28,133 nt of DNA from Microcaldota archaeon (GCA_026396375.1 JAPLWW010000060.1:1-28133), one strand, 5' to 3'; positions 14,148 to 23,467 are shown, numbered from the stretch's first letter. Program-made: numbers and translations. Notes: generated by a model from the letters alone, not told the origin.

Positions 14148-15755
14148 TCACATATAATACCTGCAGTCGGGCCTTCTCCAAAGCACGTTGAAGCGGCAGT
14201 CTTTCCATGTTTCCCCGCTATCAGTGGGCATTTTGACTTCCACTGTGCCCTGGTATGCGATCTCAGGCTGCGAATTTTCAATCGCAGTCACATTGAAATT
14301 GTCTGAATCATAGCTGTTGCTCTTTATCTCAGCCCAATCCACCGGCTTTACAAAATAGTTTCCAAAATCGTTGTCGTAATATTTTACCATGTTGATGGTT
14401 ACAGTCGGGCAGTTAACCTGTGCATTTGTTATTATATTCCAGCATCTCAGCAGTGTCATTATGCTTTCCCCAGGCTCTATTATAGGGTTGTTGGTGGGAT
14501 AGAAGCTGCAGCGGAAATTATCATCGCTTTTGTTCGAGCAGTTTATTGTCAGCGTTATTGTGTTGTCTCCAGGATCGCTTTCCCTTATATTCCCAAAAGG
14601 ATCAATCGTCACTGTTATTGTGTCGAATTCCTTGTCATCGTCGCAGATGGTTATCTCCTTGTAAGGGATCAGCAATATATAGGGACGATCCCCTCCTCTC
14701 AATGGAGGAACCAAAGGCTGGTTTACATATACGACTGGCACACTGGTCTTAATTTCCGGAGGCGTTCCGATATACTGCCATGTCAAGAGGTTCACCTTCT
14801 GGTTGCGATTGAATGTGGTGATAGTCTGGCTTGTATCATAGTCTATTACAATGCCATTTGAATTGTTGATCCTTATGATCGGGATGAGGTTGATGAAATG
14901 GGGCGGGATTATAACTATTGGAACATTGACAGTTTGCGTTATGGGCACTCCTCCGGGCATCTGGTACATCTGGTGCTGGATCTCCTGTTTCTGCCCTGCA
15001 TCATTGTATAATTCCGCAATGAAATAGCATTGGTATGTGACTGAAACCGGAATGCTGCTTTGCCCTTCATTGAGCGTCACCGACGTGTTTAGCGTTTGCT
15101 GGTTGGATGAAAGCTTGCCCATATCATGTCCATTTATGCTTATGGTTCCGCCGCTGCAGTACATATATCCTTTGCCCATATTATTGACAGACGGCGTCAT
15201 GCACTGATTATTGTCTGCCCCTGAGCGATAGCCTAAATTGACAGTTACGGCATCCGCAGAGTTCATCATATGGTTGCATGGATTTGTATTTGGATCATAC
15301 TTGCTATTAAGATAATGCGTTGGCGGTGGGTTTACCCTGTTGCTTGTCCTGCAGTTGTCATATACTCCGCTTATGTAGCTATATTCAGCGCTGTTGAATA
15401 AAACAGTCGCCCCTACTGGGGACGGCTGCGGATTGCTGGTTACCACATCATCCTTTTTTGAGAATGACACTACATTCCCTATGCTGGCATTCGTTGTTAT
15501 TCTAATGCTCAGGTTAGCTGTCCCTGGCACAAACTCTGTAGGCTCTTGGCCGTTCTGCGTCAGGGTGGCATTGATAGCGAGCATATGCGCTATGGCAGCA
15601 GAATAGCGTATATATGTCGGATTTCCGGCCGAGCATACTGGTATTGCGTTTCCGCCGTCATATACCTCATTGCTTGTGTAGTTTCCTTCCCACTGCAGAG
15701 CCAGGGAAATCCCGGCAAGCAGGAACACCGCAAACGCAAGTTTCATTAATTTCAT
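14148..15755 (-). CDS. Secreted beta-rich protein with CARDB-like domain
   Basis: The 535-aa protein starts with a clear signal peptide (MKLMKLAFAVFLLAGISLAL, cleavage near residue 19-21). The mature part is rich in Asn, Thr, Ser and Pro, has many N-x-S/T sequons and scattered cysteines, and reads as beta-sandwich domains. Near residues 377-406 the pattern DTITVTIDPFGNIRESDPGD then NTITLTIN matches CARDB-type adhesion domains. There is no C-terminal membrane anchor. It is the last gene of a three-gene minus-strand operon, 17 nt after the putative barrel gene, with a GAGG/GCGGT-like ribosome site just upstream. A surface or extracellular adhesion or scaffold role is inferred; no family beyond the CARDB-like segment was recognised. 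Confidence 0.75.
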   Translation of the reverse strand: MKLMKLAFAVFLLAGISLALQWEGNYTSNEVYDGGNAIPVCSAGNPTYIRYSAAIAHMLAINATLTQNGQEPTEFVPGTANLSIRITTNASIGNVVSFSKKDDVVTSNPQPSPVGATVLFNSAEYSYISGVYDNCRTSNRVNPPPTHYLNSKYDPNTNPCNHMMNSADAVTVNLGYRSGADNNQCMTPSVNNMGKGYMYCSGGTISINGHDMGKLSSNQQTLNTSVTLNEGQSSIPVSVTYQCYFIAELYNDAGQKQEIQHQMYQMPGGVPITQTVNVPIVIIPPHFINLIPIIRINNSNGIVIDYDTSQTITTFNRNQKVNLLTWQYIGTPPEIKTSVPVVYVNQPLVPPLRGGDRPYILLIPYKEITICDDDKEFDTITVTIDPFGNIRESDPGDNTITLTINCSNKSDDNFRCSFYPTNNPIIEPGESIMTLLRCWNIITNAQVNCPTVTINMVKYYDNDFGNYFVKPVDWAEIKSNSYDSDNFNVTAIENSQPEIAYQGTVEVKMPTDSGETWKDCRFNVLWRRPDCRYYM

Positions 15756-15772
15756 TCATTACCGCCTCTATC

Positions 15773-18085
15773 CTATTTCTTGATTGTCCATGGCTTTATT
15801 TCATATATGACTCCTGCTTTCAGCGATCCAACCCCAGGCACACCGGATACTTTTTCGGTTCCGATCTTGGTAGGCTGGAAATTTGCCGATAGCTCTGTTC
15901 TCCATCTGCCGTACCGAAACGTGCTGTAAACACTGTACACTGAAACAGGCATGTTCGTTGGCACGAATTCATTTGGCAGCAGCGTGTACTGGTACCCTGT
16001 GCCGAATGTGAATGTCATCATCTTGCTTATCTTGAATTCTGGCCCGAGTTTGGCGCCGAATTCATAGGTGCCGCCGGCATACTGTTTCTTTATGTTTTCA
16101 AGGGTTATATTCTCCTTTGGGACAAGGTAATCCACAGACACGACTCCGTTTATGCTGACTCCCCTTCCCAAATGCTCCTTCGCTGCAAGGGCCACGGCCG
16201 GACCAATGTATGAGCCGGCCTGTGTCTCCCTATACATGGCTTCTGGAGTCATGCTGACAACCGAGCTTCCGTATTTCCAGGTTCCAGTGGCCCCATAGCC
16301 CACTTCGATCACTTTCTGCAGGTCCTGGGGCTGCATATGCTCCAGATTTGTCCTGAGATATTGCTCAACCGAATATTCCCCCGGCGGGAAAAGTTTGGAT
16401 CCCGCGCTGACGAAGGTCCATCCCTTTCCGATGTTTGTGCTGAGGTAAATGTTGAGTATCGTTCCCTTCCATTTCTCAAATTCGCCCAGCTTTATTTTCG
16501 ACAGCGGCTTTCCTGCCTCTATCCTCCAGTCCAGTGTCTGGCCTTTGTATTTCCACTGTGAGTGGGCTCCTACAGTAAACCTTATCCTGTCGCTCGGATA
16601 TCCAAATTTTTCGAAAACAATCTCCCTAGTGTCTATAGTGCCTATGATGACGTCGCCAGACGTCCCATACCTATGCACAACTATATGGTTGTTCGCGTCA
16701 ACAGTGACTCTGACTGTCGCATTGTCTGCAGGCGTGTTTGTGCCGAACAGCAGAGAGTTTAACCAGTTCTGCTGGGCCGGAGTCAGGTTTACGTTGGGCT
16801 GTGCCATCTTCTCGTTAATATCCTTGGCAGTAAGCTCAAGCCCGGTTGCATTGTTTGTCAGGAATGCCTTTGGCGTTCCGTCTGCATTTTGCGTGTAATT
16901 GGCGCCTATCAGGTCGCTGACCCAGTTTCCTGTGCCGTCTGTGTAATGCTGGTCTATATTGATGTTGGTGCCTCCGTAAATAATCGGCGTGACATCTATA
17001 GTTATTGTGTATACATTTCTTCTTTCTACAGTAGGTATCTCCGGCCTCTCCCATCTCTGCAGGGCATAGTTTGTTCCAAGGCTGTATATGGATATGGTCC
17101 TGCCTGATATGAAGGGCTGTATTTCCTTGTTTCCGATCGCCCAGTACATGTAGCTCCAGAATGAGGTTGGCTGTATGCCTGCCTCATGGTAGCCGTCCGG
17201 GACAAGGTTATTATCAATTATCTGCAAGTCAGCTGGGCCTTCCCACCCGACGCTCGTCAGCTTTCCCTTGGGTATCTTGGCGCTTGCTATCAGCAAGACC
17301 GCTGTGTTGGACTTTGACACAAGCGCTATGCTCTGGTCATTGATGTCGTTGTGCCTTACGATTATCTGGTCATTTTCATAAACTCTGAACGCGCCCTCCT
17401 CGTTGCCGAGCAGCGCATCAAGGGTGTTTGTCGGCTCTATCTTTATGTTTGCAGCGGCCCCTTCTGCGCCGCCTCCCATCTTCGGGTGGCTAACTGTGAT
17501 GTCAAAGGACCTGGCGTCATGCACGCCGTCGTTAAACACAACCGTATAACTGCCGTCGCCGAGCGCCTTGGAATGTTTGCTCTTTGTCATATTTTCTACG
17601 AATTTGTTTACCATGGCCCTGTTCACAGGTATGCCTTCTATCCTCGCTTCCCTATAGCCTTCTATGAACCTTTCGGTTTTGTTGTCGTAATTCTTCACTA
17701 TCTTCTCGGTCCCGTCCTTGTAGATCACGGTCGTGATGACTTTTTCGTTATCCTTTGGCGTGTGGCTTAGGTCGGGGAACGGCGATTCCAGCCCGAGGTT
17801 GCACACATAGAGCATCTTCATCCTCAGCTTCAGCACATCAATGTCAGCATCGGCCGGGCTGGGCTTAGTAACAAATCTGTAAAATTCAGTTGAGAATCTT
17901 ATTGTGCTGTTTATGTTGTCAAGCACATCCTTACCGTAAATCCTCTCTATCTCTTTGTCAAGTTCAGTATCATCGTATTTTGTTATCCTCATTATCTGTC
18001 CTTTATCATTCTTTACTGATTCAATGATATCTACCTTTTTTATGTAATATGCATAGGCATCCTGGAAGCCAAGTATCCTGCGCAT
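15773..18085 (-). CDS. Large protein with putative C-terminal beta-barrel, unrecognised
   Basis: About 770 residues. The N-terminal 110 residues are helical and charged, without a signal peptide. A middle section (about 110-490) mixes beta-rich segments. The last 280 residues consist of alternating amphipathic strands with Gly/Tyr/Trp/Phe girdles, for example RIRFTVGAHSQWKY, LDWRIEAGKPL, TFTFGTGYQYTLLP, SVYSVYSTFRYGRW and LKAGVIYEIKPW, a pattern typical of outer-membrane barrels. The start ATG at 18085 is preferred, with GGAG 8 nt upstream; GTG 18091 would overlap the previous stop. It sits between the 1279-aa gene and the secreted 535-aa gene in one operon. A soluble beta-sandwich protein is the alternative. 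No family recognised. Confidence 0.7.
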   Translation of the reverse strand: MRRILGFQDAYAYYIKKVDIIESVKNDKGQIMRITKYDDTELDKEIERIYGKDVLDNINSTIRFSTEFYRFVTKPSPADADIDVLKLRMKMLYVCNLGLESPFPDLSHTPKDNEKVITTVIYKDGTEKIVKNYDNKTERFIEGYREARIEGIPVNRAMVNKFVENMTKSKHSKALGDGSYTVVFNDGVHDARSFDITVSHPKMGGGAEGAAANIKIEPTNTLDALLGNEEGAFRVYENDQIIVRHNDINDQSIALVSKSNTAVLLIASAKIPKGKLTSVGWEGPADLQIIDNNLVPDGYHEAGIQPTSFWSYMYWAIGNKEIQPFISGRTISIYSLGTNYALQRWERPEIPTVERRNVYTITIDVTPIIYGGTNINIDQHYTDGTGNWVSDLIGANYTQNADGTPKAFLTNNATGLELTAKDINEKMAQPNVNLTPAQQNWLNSLLFGTNTPADNATVRVTVDANNHIVVHRYGTSGDVIIGTIDTREIVFEKFGYPSDRIRFTVGAHSQWKYKGQTLDWRIEAGKPLSKIKLGEFEKWKGTILNIYLSTNIGKGWTFVSAGSKLFPPGEYSVEQYLRTNLEHMQPQDLQKVIEVGYGATGTWKYGSSVVSMTPEAMYRETQAGSYIGPAVALAAKEHLGRGVSINGVVSVDYLVPKENITLENIKKQYAGGTYEFGAKLGPEFKISKMMTFTFGTGYQYTLLPNEFVPTNMPVSVYSVYSTFRYGRWRTELSANFQPTKIGTEKVSGVPGVGSLKAGVIYEIKPWTIKK

Positions 18086-18087
18086 AG

Positions 18088-21000
18088 TCACATCTCCGCT
18101 TCCAGGCTGCTTGCCACTGTTTTTGCATCCAGGTCTGTTTTTATGGATGTGCTTATGGGTTCGCCTTCTGTCATCCCAAGAAGCTTGGAAATCTGATCCA
18201 CGTTGTCCATTAAATAAAACATGGCAGGTATGAACGCCTGGTCTTTCGGGCCGGCAATTTCTTCCGACACAGGGAATCCATTGAGCCCTGCCAGCATCGG
18301 CTTGCCAAACATGGCCATTTTCAGCAGGAACCTCTCATCTGGGGTCACGCTGTTGCTGTTTATGTTTTTTACCTTTGTTTCGCCGGGTCTTGCCGTTTCC
18401 TTGGCCATGTCTTCCATCATATTGTCAATCTTATGCTTCATAAACTCGATTACCCTTATGCAGCCGTCCCTGCCCTCTTTGTGCCTTGCTATGTAGTATT
18501 GCTCGGTGGGTTTCATGTTTTTTATTATGTTCTCCCAGTCGTCAAGCCTGCTCTTGGTGTCGCTCAGCTTGTCCATTGTTATGTCCGTATATCTCTTGTC
18601 TTCAGCCGGGAAGTACTTTCTGAAGAAAAGGTTCAGGTAAGCGGTTGCCTTCTGCGTCGGGTCTTCCTGGAAAATCATGCTTTTTGACTTTATGTCCCCG
18701 GATACGGAGACTGAAGGCGAAATTCTCTTGACATCGTTTTGGAGCTCGGTTATATTGGCATTGAATGCACCCTTTCCGTAAATTTTCACTCCTCTCTTAT
18801 CTGTTATGCTTATCCCGTCCAGCGTCAATTTTCCAGTCTTGTTTTCTACATCACGGACGGCCAGCCAAGCCAGTATGTCATCCCTGAATTCCTCTATGAA
18901 TTGGTTCTCAGGATTTTTCAGAATGCCGGAGAGGCCAACCGTTTTAAGCACTTTTTCCACTATGTTGTAATTGAATCCTATGATATCCGCCGCGTTGTTC
19001 ATCGCTTCCCCTATCGCCTTGATGTCCTCTGTCTCGTTGCCAAACGAATTGCTTTTTATCTTGTCCACGGTTATGTCAAGCTTGGCTCGTCTTATCTTGT
19101 CATTGAGCACGTCCAAATTGCCTCCGTTGCTGATAAAAAAATCCATTTCGGCTTCTGTTATTCTGTGATCTATTATAAGCGACAGCAGCACGTCGTCTTT
19201 GCAGTCAAGCTTTTTTTCGTACGTCTTTTCGAAATCCGCCCTGTATTGCTCAAGGCAGGACGGGAGCGTTGTGACGGTCTCCTTGCCTGTTTTATCGTCT
19301 TTTTCTTTTATCACTACTGGCTCTTTCCATTTATCCTTCAGTTTGCGCTTTATATATTCCCCATAGGCTTCGCCCTTCTTTGCATTCGCAGGATCTGCAA
19401 GGTCAATCATGAATGTGCTGGCTTCCTCCAATCCCATATTTGCTGTTATCCTGCTGATGACGCCGTTCCTTTCGTATACATTGTCGATAAGCCGCCAATA
19501 TTCCAATTTTTCAGAACTCGGGACTTTTCTTAATGTCATCTCTTTGAGGTATTGCATGAGCAATACATTGTAGTTCTTAAGGACGTTGCCGACTTTGCTG
19601 AGCTCCTCAAGCTCAACCCTGCCTGCAGGATTGGCTGCCTCTATTGCCTGCTGGAGCAGAACAGCTGCGGTAACGTTCTCCCCCATCAGCTTGTCGCGTA
19701 TGCCATCCCTTATGTATCCATCCATCCCTTTGCGCGATGCGACGAATTCGTAAAGCAGGGGCATCCTGTCCCTGTATTCTTCTTTATAGCGTCTGTATAC
19801 CTTTTCTATTGTCAGTTTCCTATCAGGGGCATAGCGCCTGATCTGCTCAAGGTTGCGTTCCTCGGTTCTTTTCTCGGCATTCGCTTTCTCCAATTCTTGC
19901 CTCAGCGCAACTTCGTCGGGGGCCGCGGCCGCTTTCTCCGCTTTTTGCTTCGGTGCAACCTTTTTCTTACTCTTTTTTGAAACTGCAACATTTGCAGAAT
20001 CTTTTATAGCAGTTATTCTATTATTTATGTCCTTTACCTTATCGTCTGCAGTCTTCTTTCTTTCAAGTGCACTTGCCTCTTTTAGGTCAAACACATCCGC
20101 GATGCGGAGCTGATAATATATTTCGTCGATTGCGGATATTGAAAAAACAAACATGCCCTCATTGGACCTGCCTTTTTCATCCTTTCCTTCCCCGTTTATT
20201 TCCGTGAGCTTCCCGTCTTTTGTTATAGCGCCCTTTATGAATGAGTTTACTTCTGTTATGAACTTCGCTTGGTTATTCAGCGGGCTGTATGAAAGCACGC
20301 GGCCCAGGTTTTCGGCGTATCCGTCGTTTCCGCAATAATCCTTCAGCTGGCCCTTCTTTACATCCATTCCATTGTCTTTGAATGCATTGAAAATCGCTAC
20401 TGCGCCTATCATGGTCGCAACTATCTCGTAGTTCCTTGCTCCCCTTTCTTCCACTGTCCCGCCGTTTTTCTCATTCTCCTGAAGCTCTTTGATGAAGTCC
20501 TTGCCAGTCGCTCCGGTGAGCTCTGCATAATTAAACTTGGAAACTTGCAGGAAAGACTGAAGCGCCGCCATGTTTTCAGGCTCTGCCGTGCCTGTTTTCT
20601 TGTCCTTTTGAATGTTCTGTTCAGTCTGGAAAATGCTTTGCGTCTGCTCAAATATGCTTTTCCCAGCCATGATGGCTGGCATAGCCTCCTTTTCTTTAAG
20701 TACTGCCGGCGCCGTGGTAACAGGAGCAGCCACCTTTGCCGCAACTGTCTCTTTCTTGATTTCGGCAGGCTTCTGCGCCGCCGCCTTGGGCACTGCCGGC
20801 ACCGTAGTAGCTGGAGCCGTTGCCTTTGCCGCAGCCTTGCTTTCCAGCGCCTTGGCCGTTGCTTCAAACCTCTTGCTTATTGCCCTCAGCTCTTCCGCTT
20901 CCTTCATTTTGCCTGCGTTTTGTGCCTGCATTGCTAGCTCCGCATATGTCATGGCCTGCATCATGCCGTTACCTATGTTTTTTTCGTTGCCGATGCTTAC

Positions 21001-21927
21001 AATGAAGGTATTCGTGTCATATATACTGTATTTCTTGCCGAAAGCCCTCAGATAATCTTCATATTTGTCCTTAGTGATTTTAGGATACTGGCTGCTGAAT
21101 CTGTCATAAAGCTTTTCAGCGCCCTTCTTGATCCTGGCTTCCTCATCCTGAGCTTTTTCAGCCTTCTTTGCAGGCGCTGGCACCTCTGCCTTTCCTGCAG
21201 GGGCCGCCTTTTCGGGAAAAGCCGCTGAAAAATCAACTTCTGCCGCTGCCTTCCTTTCCTCAATTTTCTCCTCCTTTGGCTTTGCGACCATCTTTCCCTT
21301 GCCGGTATCTACAGTTGCCTTGGGAGCTTCAGGAACTTCAATTGCCTTTCCTGCTTCCGAGCCCTTTACTGCGAAGATTCCGCTTTTGCTTATGGCCTCC
21401 TTTGCCCTTTGGAGCCCTTCCTTTCTCCTTTCATCCCGCGTGAGATTGTCCTGCCTGTTGTTCTCGGCAGCAGTTAAATCCGCAAGGCCGTACTTCAAGT
21501 TTAAAAAGGTTTCGTCTACGTCCGTTCCCTTGTATTTTTTGACCGCTTCGCTGAGCCTTTTCAAAAATAGGCTCTTGTCCTGGGAATAGTTGCCCGTTGG
21601 GTTAATATGGTAAGCCTTTATGAATTCAAGATAGTATTTTTCCTTTGCAACCGCGCCTTTTTCATCTGGCTCTTTATTCTCCAATTTGGGGAACATGGGC
21701 TCTGTAGGATGAATCCAGCCTCCTTTTTTCCTTGAAAATTCGTCAAAAAGCTTGTCAGCAAGCTTTTTCTGCTCATTTTCCTCCTTTATCGCCATCTTTT
21801 CAGTTGCCATGTTTTCACCCACGTGTTTGTATCGGTCCGGCATGCCCATAGGGCTAGCTATACCAAGCTGGGTTGCAATCAATGTGTTTATGACCGCGCT
21901 TCGTATTCTACTCTTGGGACTTGCCAT
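18088..21927 (-). CDS. Giant 1279-residue multi-helical protein with Ala/Pro/Lys linkers
   Basis: The N-terminus (IRSAVINTLIATQLGIASPM) could be a weak signal or anchor segment. Residues 54-125 and 267-312 form a duplicated helical module (KKLADKLFDEF...KEKYYLEFIKAY versus KKGAEKLYDRF...KDKYEDYLRAF). Low-complexity linkers rich in Ala, Lys, Pro and Thr (about 195-265 and 360-420) include a short tandem duplication. Residues 430-1279 are mostly helical with few cysteines and no recognised catalytic motif. The ATG at 21927 has a TTTAAA box about 29 nt upstream; an alternative start at M40 (21810) has GGGTGA 4 nt before it. It heads a three-gene operon and touches the next gene. A scaffold for a surface assembly is inference only. 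Confidence 0.78.
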   Translation of the reverse strand: MASPKSRIRSAVINTLIATQLGIASPMGMPDRYKHVGENMATEKMAIKEENEQKKLADKLFDEFSRKKGGWIHPTEPMFPKLENKEPDEKGAVAKEKYYLEFIKAYHINPTGNYSQDKSLFLKRLSEAVKKYKGTDVDETFLNLKYGLADLTAAENNRQDNLTRDERRKEGLQRAKEAISKSGIFAVKGSEAGKAIEVPEAPKATVDTGKGKMVAKPKEEKIEERKAAAEVDFSAAFPEKAAPAGKAEVPAPAKKAEKAQDEEARIKKGAEKLYDRFSSQYPKITKDKYEDYLRAFGKKYSIYDTNTFIVSIGNEKNIGNGMMQAMTYAELAMQAQNAGKMKEAEELRAISKRFEATAKALESKAAAKATAPATTVPAVPKAAAQKPAEIKKETVAAKVAAPVTTAPAVLKEKEAMPAIMAGKSIFEQTQSIFQTEQNIQKDKKTGTAEPENMAALQSFLQVSKFNYAELTGATGKDFIKELQENEKNGGTVEERGARNYEIVATMIGAVAIFNAFKDNGMDVKKGQLKDYCGNDGYAENLGRVLSYSPLNNQAKFITEVNSFIKGAITKDGKLTEINGEGKDEKGRSNEGMFVFSISAIDEIYYQLRIADVFDLKEASALERKKTADDKVKDINNRITAIKDSANVAVSKKSKKKVAPKQKAEKAAAAPDEVALRQELEKANAEKRTEERNLEQIRRYAPDRKLTIEKVYRRYKEEYRDRMPLLYEFVASRKGMDGYIRDGIRDKLMGENVTAAVLLQQAIEAANPAGRVELEELSKVGNVLKNYNVLLMQYLKEMTLRKVPSSEKLEYWRLIDNVYERNGVISRITANMGLEEASTFMIDLADPANAKKGEAYGEYIKRKLKDKWKEPVVIKEKDDKTGKETVTTLPSCLEQYRADFEKTYEKKLDCKDDVLLSLIIDHRITEAEMDFFISNGGNLDVLNDKIRRAKLDITVDKIKSNSFGNETEDIKAIGEAMNNAADIIGFNYNIVEKVLKTVGLSGILKNPENQFIEEFRDDILAWLAVRDVENKTGKLTLDGISITDKRGVKIYGKGAFNANITELQNDVKRISPSVSVSGDIKSKSMIFQEDPTQKATAYLNLFFRKYFPAEDKRYTDITMDKLSDTKSRLDDWENIIKNMKPTEQYYIARHKEGRDGCIRVIEFMKHKIDNMMEDMAKETARPGETKVKNINSNSVTPDERFLLKMAMFGKPMLAGLNGFPVSEEIAGPKDQAFIPAMFYLMDNVDQISKLLGMTEGEPISTSIKTDLDAKTVASSLEAEM
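20695..20832 (-). repeat. Duplicated linker within the 1279-aa gene
   Basis: Residues 366-381 (AAKATAPATTVPAVPK) and 396-411 (AAKVAAPVTTAPAVLK) are a near-copy pair at 30-residue spacing, in an Ala/Pro/Lys linker. This is typical of elastic or wall-spanning linkers that grow by slippage. Confidence 0.6.
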
Positions 21928-21953
21928 ATTTAAATATATGCAGAGGAAGGATT

Positions 21954-21959
21954 TTTAAA
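21954..21959 (-). promoter_or_regulatory. Box A promoter for the three-gene surface operon
   Basis: TTTAAA is centred about 29 nt from the ATG at 21927. A second TTTAAATATA at 21929-21938 is immediately upstream of that ATG and would instead favour the M40 start, so the true start is uncertain. Confidence 0.4.
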
Positions 21960-22043
21960 GTGTATAGCGGTGTTTGTTTGTATATTATAAAGCATTGCCA
22001 TCTGACCTGCATTTTCATGGTTTTTATGGAAAACAGCTAAATC

Positions 22044-22049
22044 TTTAAA
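22044..22049 (+). promoter_or_regulatory. Box A promoter for rfcS
   Basis: TTTAAA is centred 26.5 nt before the ATG at 22073. It decides for ATG 22073 rather than the in-frame TTG at 22067. Confidence 0.55.
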
Positions 22050-22072
22050 AACTCCGTATCCATATCTTGCTT

Positions 22073-23062
22073 ATGCACGAATCCCATACCCACGAATTCC
22101 TCCCCTGGACAGAGAAATACAGGCCAAAGAAGATAGATGAGATAATAGGCCAGTCCAATATAAAGAATATCATAGAGTCCCTGGTAAAGAAAAGGATGCT
22201 TCCGCACATGATGTTCGCAGGCCCCCCTGGGGTTGGAAAGACGACGATGGCCATGGCCCTGGCCCACGAGCTTTATGGCGAGGACATTAAGGGCAATTTC
22301 CTTGAGCTTAACGCAAGCGACGAAAGGGGCATAGACATAGTCAGGGGGAAGATAAAGGATTTCGCAAGGTCCATAGGATCCGGAGGATCTGAAAAGATAG
22401 GGTTCAAGATAATCTTCCTTGACGAGGCTGATGCCCTGACAAGCGATGCCCAGCAGGCCCTGAGAAGGACAATGGAAATCTATTCAGATGTCACCAGGTT
22501 CATACTTAGCTGCAACTACTCAAGCACGATAATAGAGCCAATACAGAGCAGGACAGCTGTCTTCAGGTTCCTGGCATTGAGCAGGGAGGACATAGAGGTA
22601 ATGGTCAAAAGGGTGGAAAAGGAGGAAGGTATAACCATCGACCATGATGCAAAGGAAGCCATCTTCTACATCTCTGAAGGGGACATGAGAAGGGCAATGA
22701 ACATCATGCAGGGAGCGTCCTTCCATTCGAAGAAGATAACCTCAGAATTGGTATACGGCCTTGGAAGCGCGGCGCATCCTGAAATAATAAGGGAGATAAT
22801 GAAATTGGCCTTTGACGGAAAGTTCATGGAGGCGAAAAAGAAGTCAGAGAGCATAATGATCAAGTACGGATTGAGCGGGGAGGACATGGTTGTCCAGTTC
22901 TACAAGGAATTGCCATCATTGGATATAGATGAGCTGAAGAAAGTATATTTAATAGACAAGATAGGGGAGTACAACTTCAGGATTGTTGAGGGGGCCAACG
23001 AGAAGATACAGATAGACGCTTTATTGGCACAGTTCATGCTTGCAAAAAACGGCAAGCAATAA
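22073..23062 (+). CDS. rfcS: Replication factor C small subunit
   Basis: AAA+ clamp-loader subunit that opens PCNA and loads it at primer-template junctions. The 329-aa protein has the RFC box WTEKYRPKKIDEIIGQ, Walker A GPPGVGKTT (50-58), Walker B IIFLDEADAL with D117-E118-A-D120, the sensor 1 segment ILSCNYSS and the EPIQSR motif, where the usual SRC reads SRT. The RRTME arginines (131-132) that act on the neighbouring subunit are present, and the C-terminal collar domain is complete. Leaderless start. It is followed 46 nt later by the TRAM gene. Confidence 0.96.
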   Translation: MHESHTHEFLPWTEKYRPKKIDEIIGQSNIKNIIESLVKKRMLPHMMFAGPPGVGKTTMAMALAHELYGEDIKGNFLELNASDERGIDIVRGKIKDFARSIGSGGSEKIGFKIIFLDEADALTSDAQQALRRTMEIYSDVTRFILSCNYSSTIIEPIQSRTAVFRFLALSREDIEVMVKRVEKEEGITIDHDAKEAIFYISEGDMRRAMNIMQGASFHSKKITSELVYGLGSAAHPEIIREIMKLAFDGKFMEAKKKSESIMIKYGLSGEDMVVQFYKELPSLDIDELKKVYLIDKIGEYNFRIVEGANEKIQIDALLAQFMLAKNGKQ

Positions 23063-23095
23063 AAACATTTTGATGCCTTTATGTTTTAGGAATTT

Positions 23096-23102
23096 AAGGT
23101 GA
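23096..23102 (+). promoter_or_regulatory. Shine-Dalgarno that fixes the TRAM start
   Basis: AAGGTGA lies 5 nt before the ATG at 23108 and includes the in-frame GTG 23099, so the ATG is the better start. Confidence 0.6.
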
Positions 23103-23107
23103 ACATT

Positions 23108-23467
23108 ATGGATGAGGAAGGAAATGCAGGAAATGAAAGGAAAGAGTTTGCCCCAAGGGGATACGCGAAGCCGGTCCAGGTGGGAGACGAGCTTGAGGTT
23201 ACCGTGGAAGGAAAGGGAAAGACAGGAGACGGAGTGGCCAAGGTGAACGGCTATGTCATATTCATCAAGGGAGAGACAGAGGTTGGGCAGAAGTACATGA
23301 TAAGGGTTGTGAGGATCGGAAGGAACTTCGCGACAGGGGAGCTTGCCACAGCGGGATCCGCGCCAGCGGCTGAAGAGCCTGCGCCAGAAGCAGCTCCGGA
23401 AGAGGCAGCGGCTGAAGAAACTGAATCAGAAGAGACGGAATCCGAGGAGAAAAAGCCCGAAGAATGA
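23108..23467 (+). CDS. Stand-alone TRAM-domain RNA-binding protein with acidic tail
   Basis: The 119-aa protein has a TRAM domain at about residues 21-80 (PVQVGDELEVTVEGKGKTGD, GVAKVNGYVIFIKG, VGQKYMIRVVRIGRNFATGE). TRAM is a small beta-barrel that binds RNA; single-domain TRAM proteins are abundant in archaea and have been linked to RNA-chaperone activity. The last 37 residues are an Ala/Glu/Pro/Ser-rich acidic tail with direct TESEETESEE repeats, unusual for this family and likely disordered. It follows rfcS by 46 nt and has its own Shine-Dalgarno. A T-rich terminator lies beyond the stop and overlaps the end of the convergent gene. Confidence 0.88.
   Translation: MDEEGNAGNERKEFAPRGYAKPVQVGDELEVTVEGKGKTGDGVAKVNGYVIFIKGETEVGQKYMIRVVRIGRNFATGELATAGSAPAAEEPAPEAAPEEAAAEETESEETESEEKKPEE

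Noticed and set aside
18739..19533. Plus-strand ORF of 264 residues inside the 1279-aa gene
   Set aside because: Antisense shadow: Phe/Tyr/Val-rich composition, and the minus-strand frame continues in an operon with a leaderless promoter.
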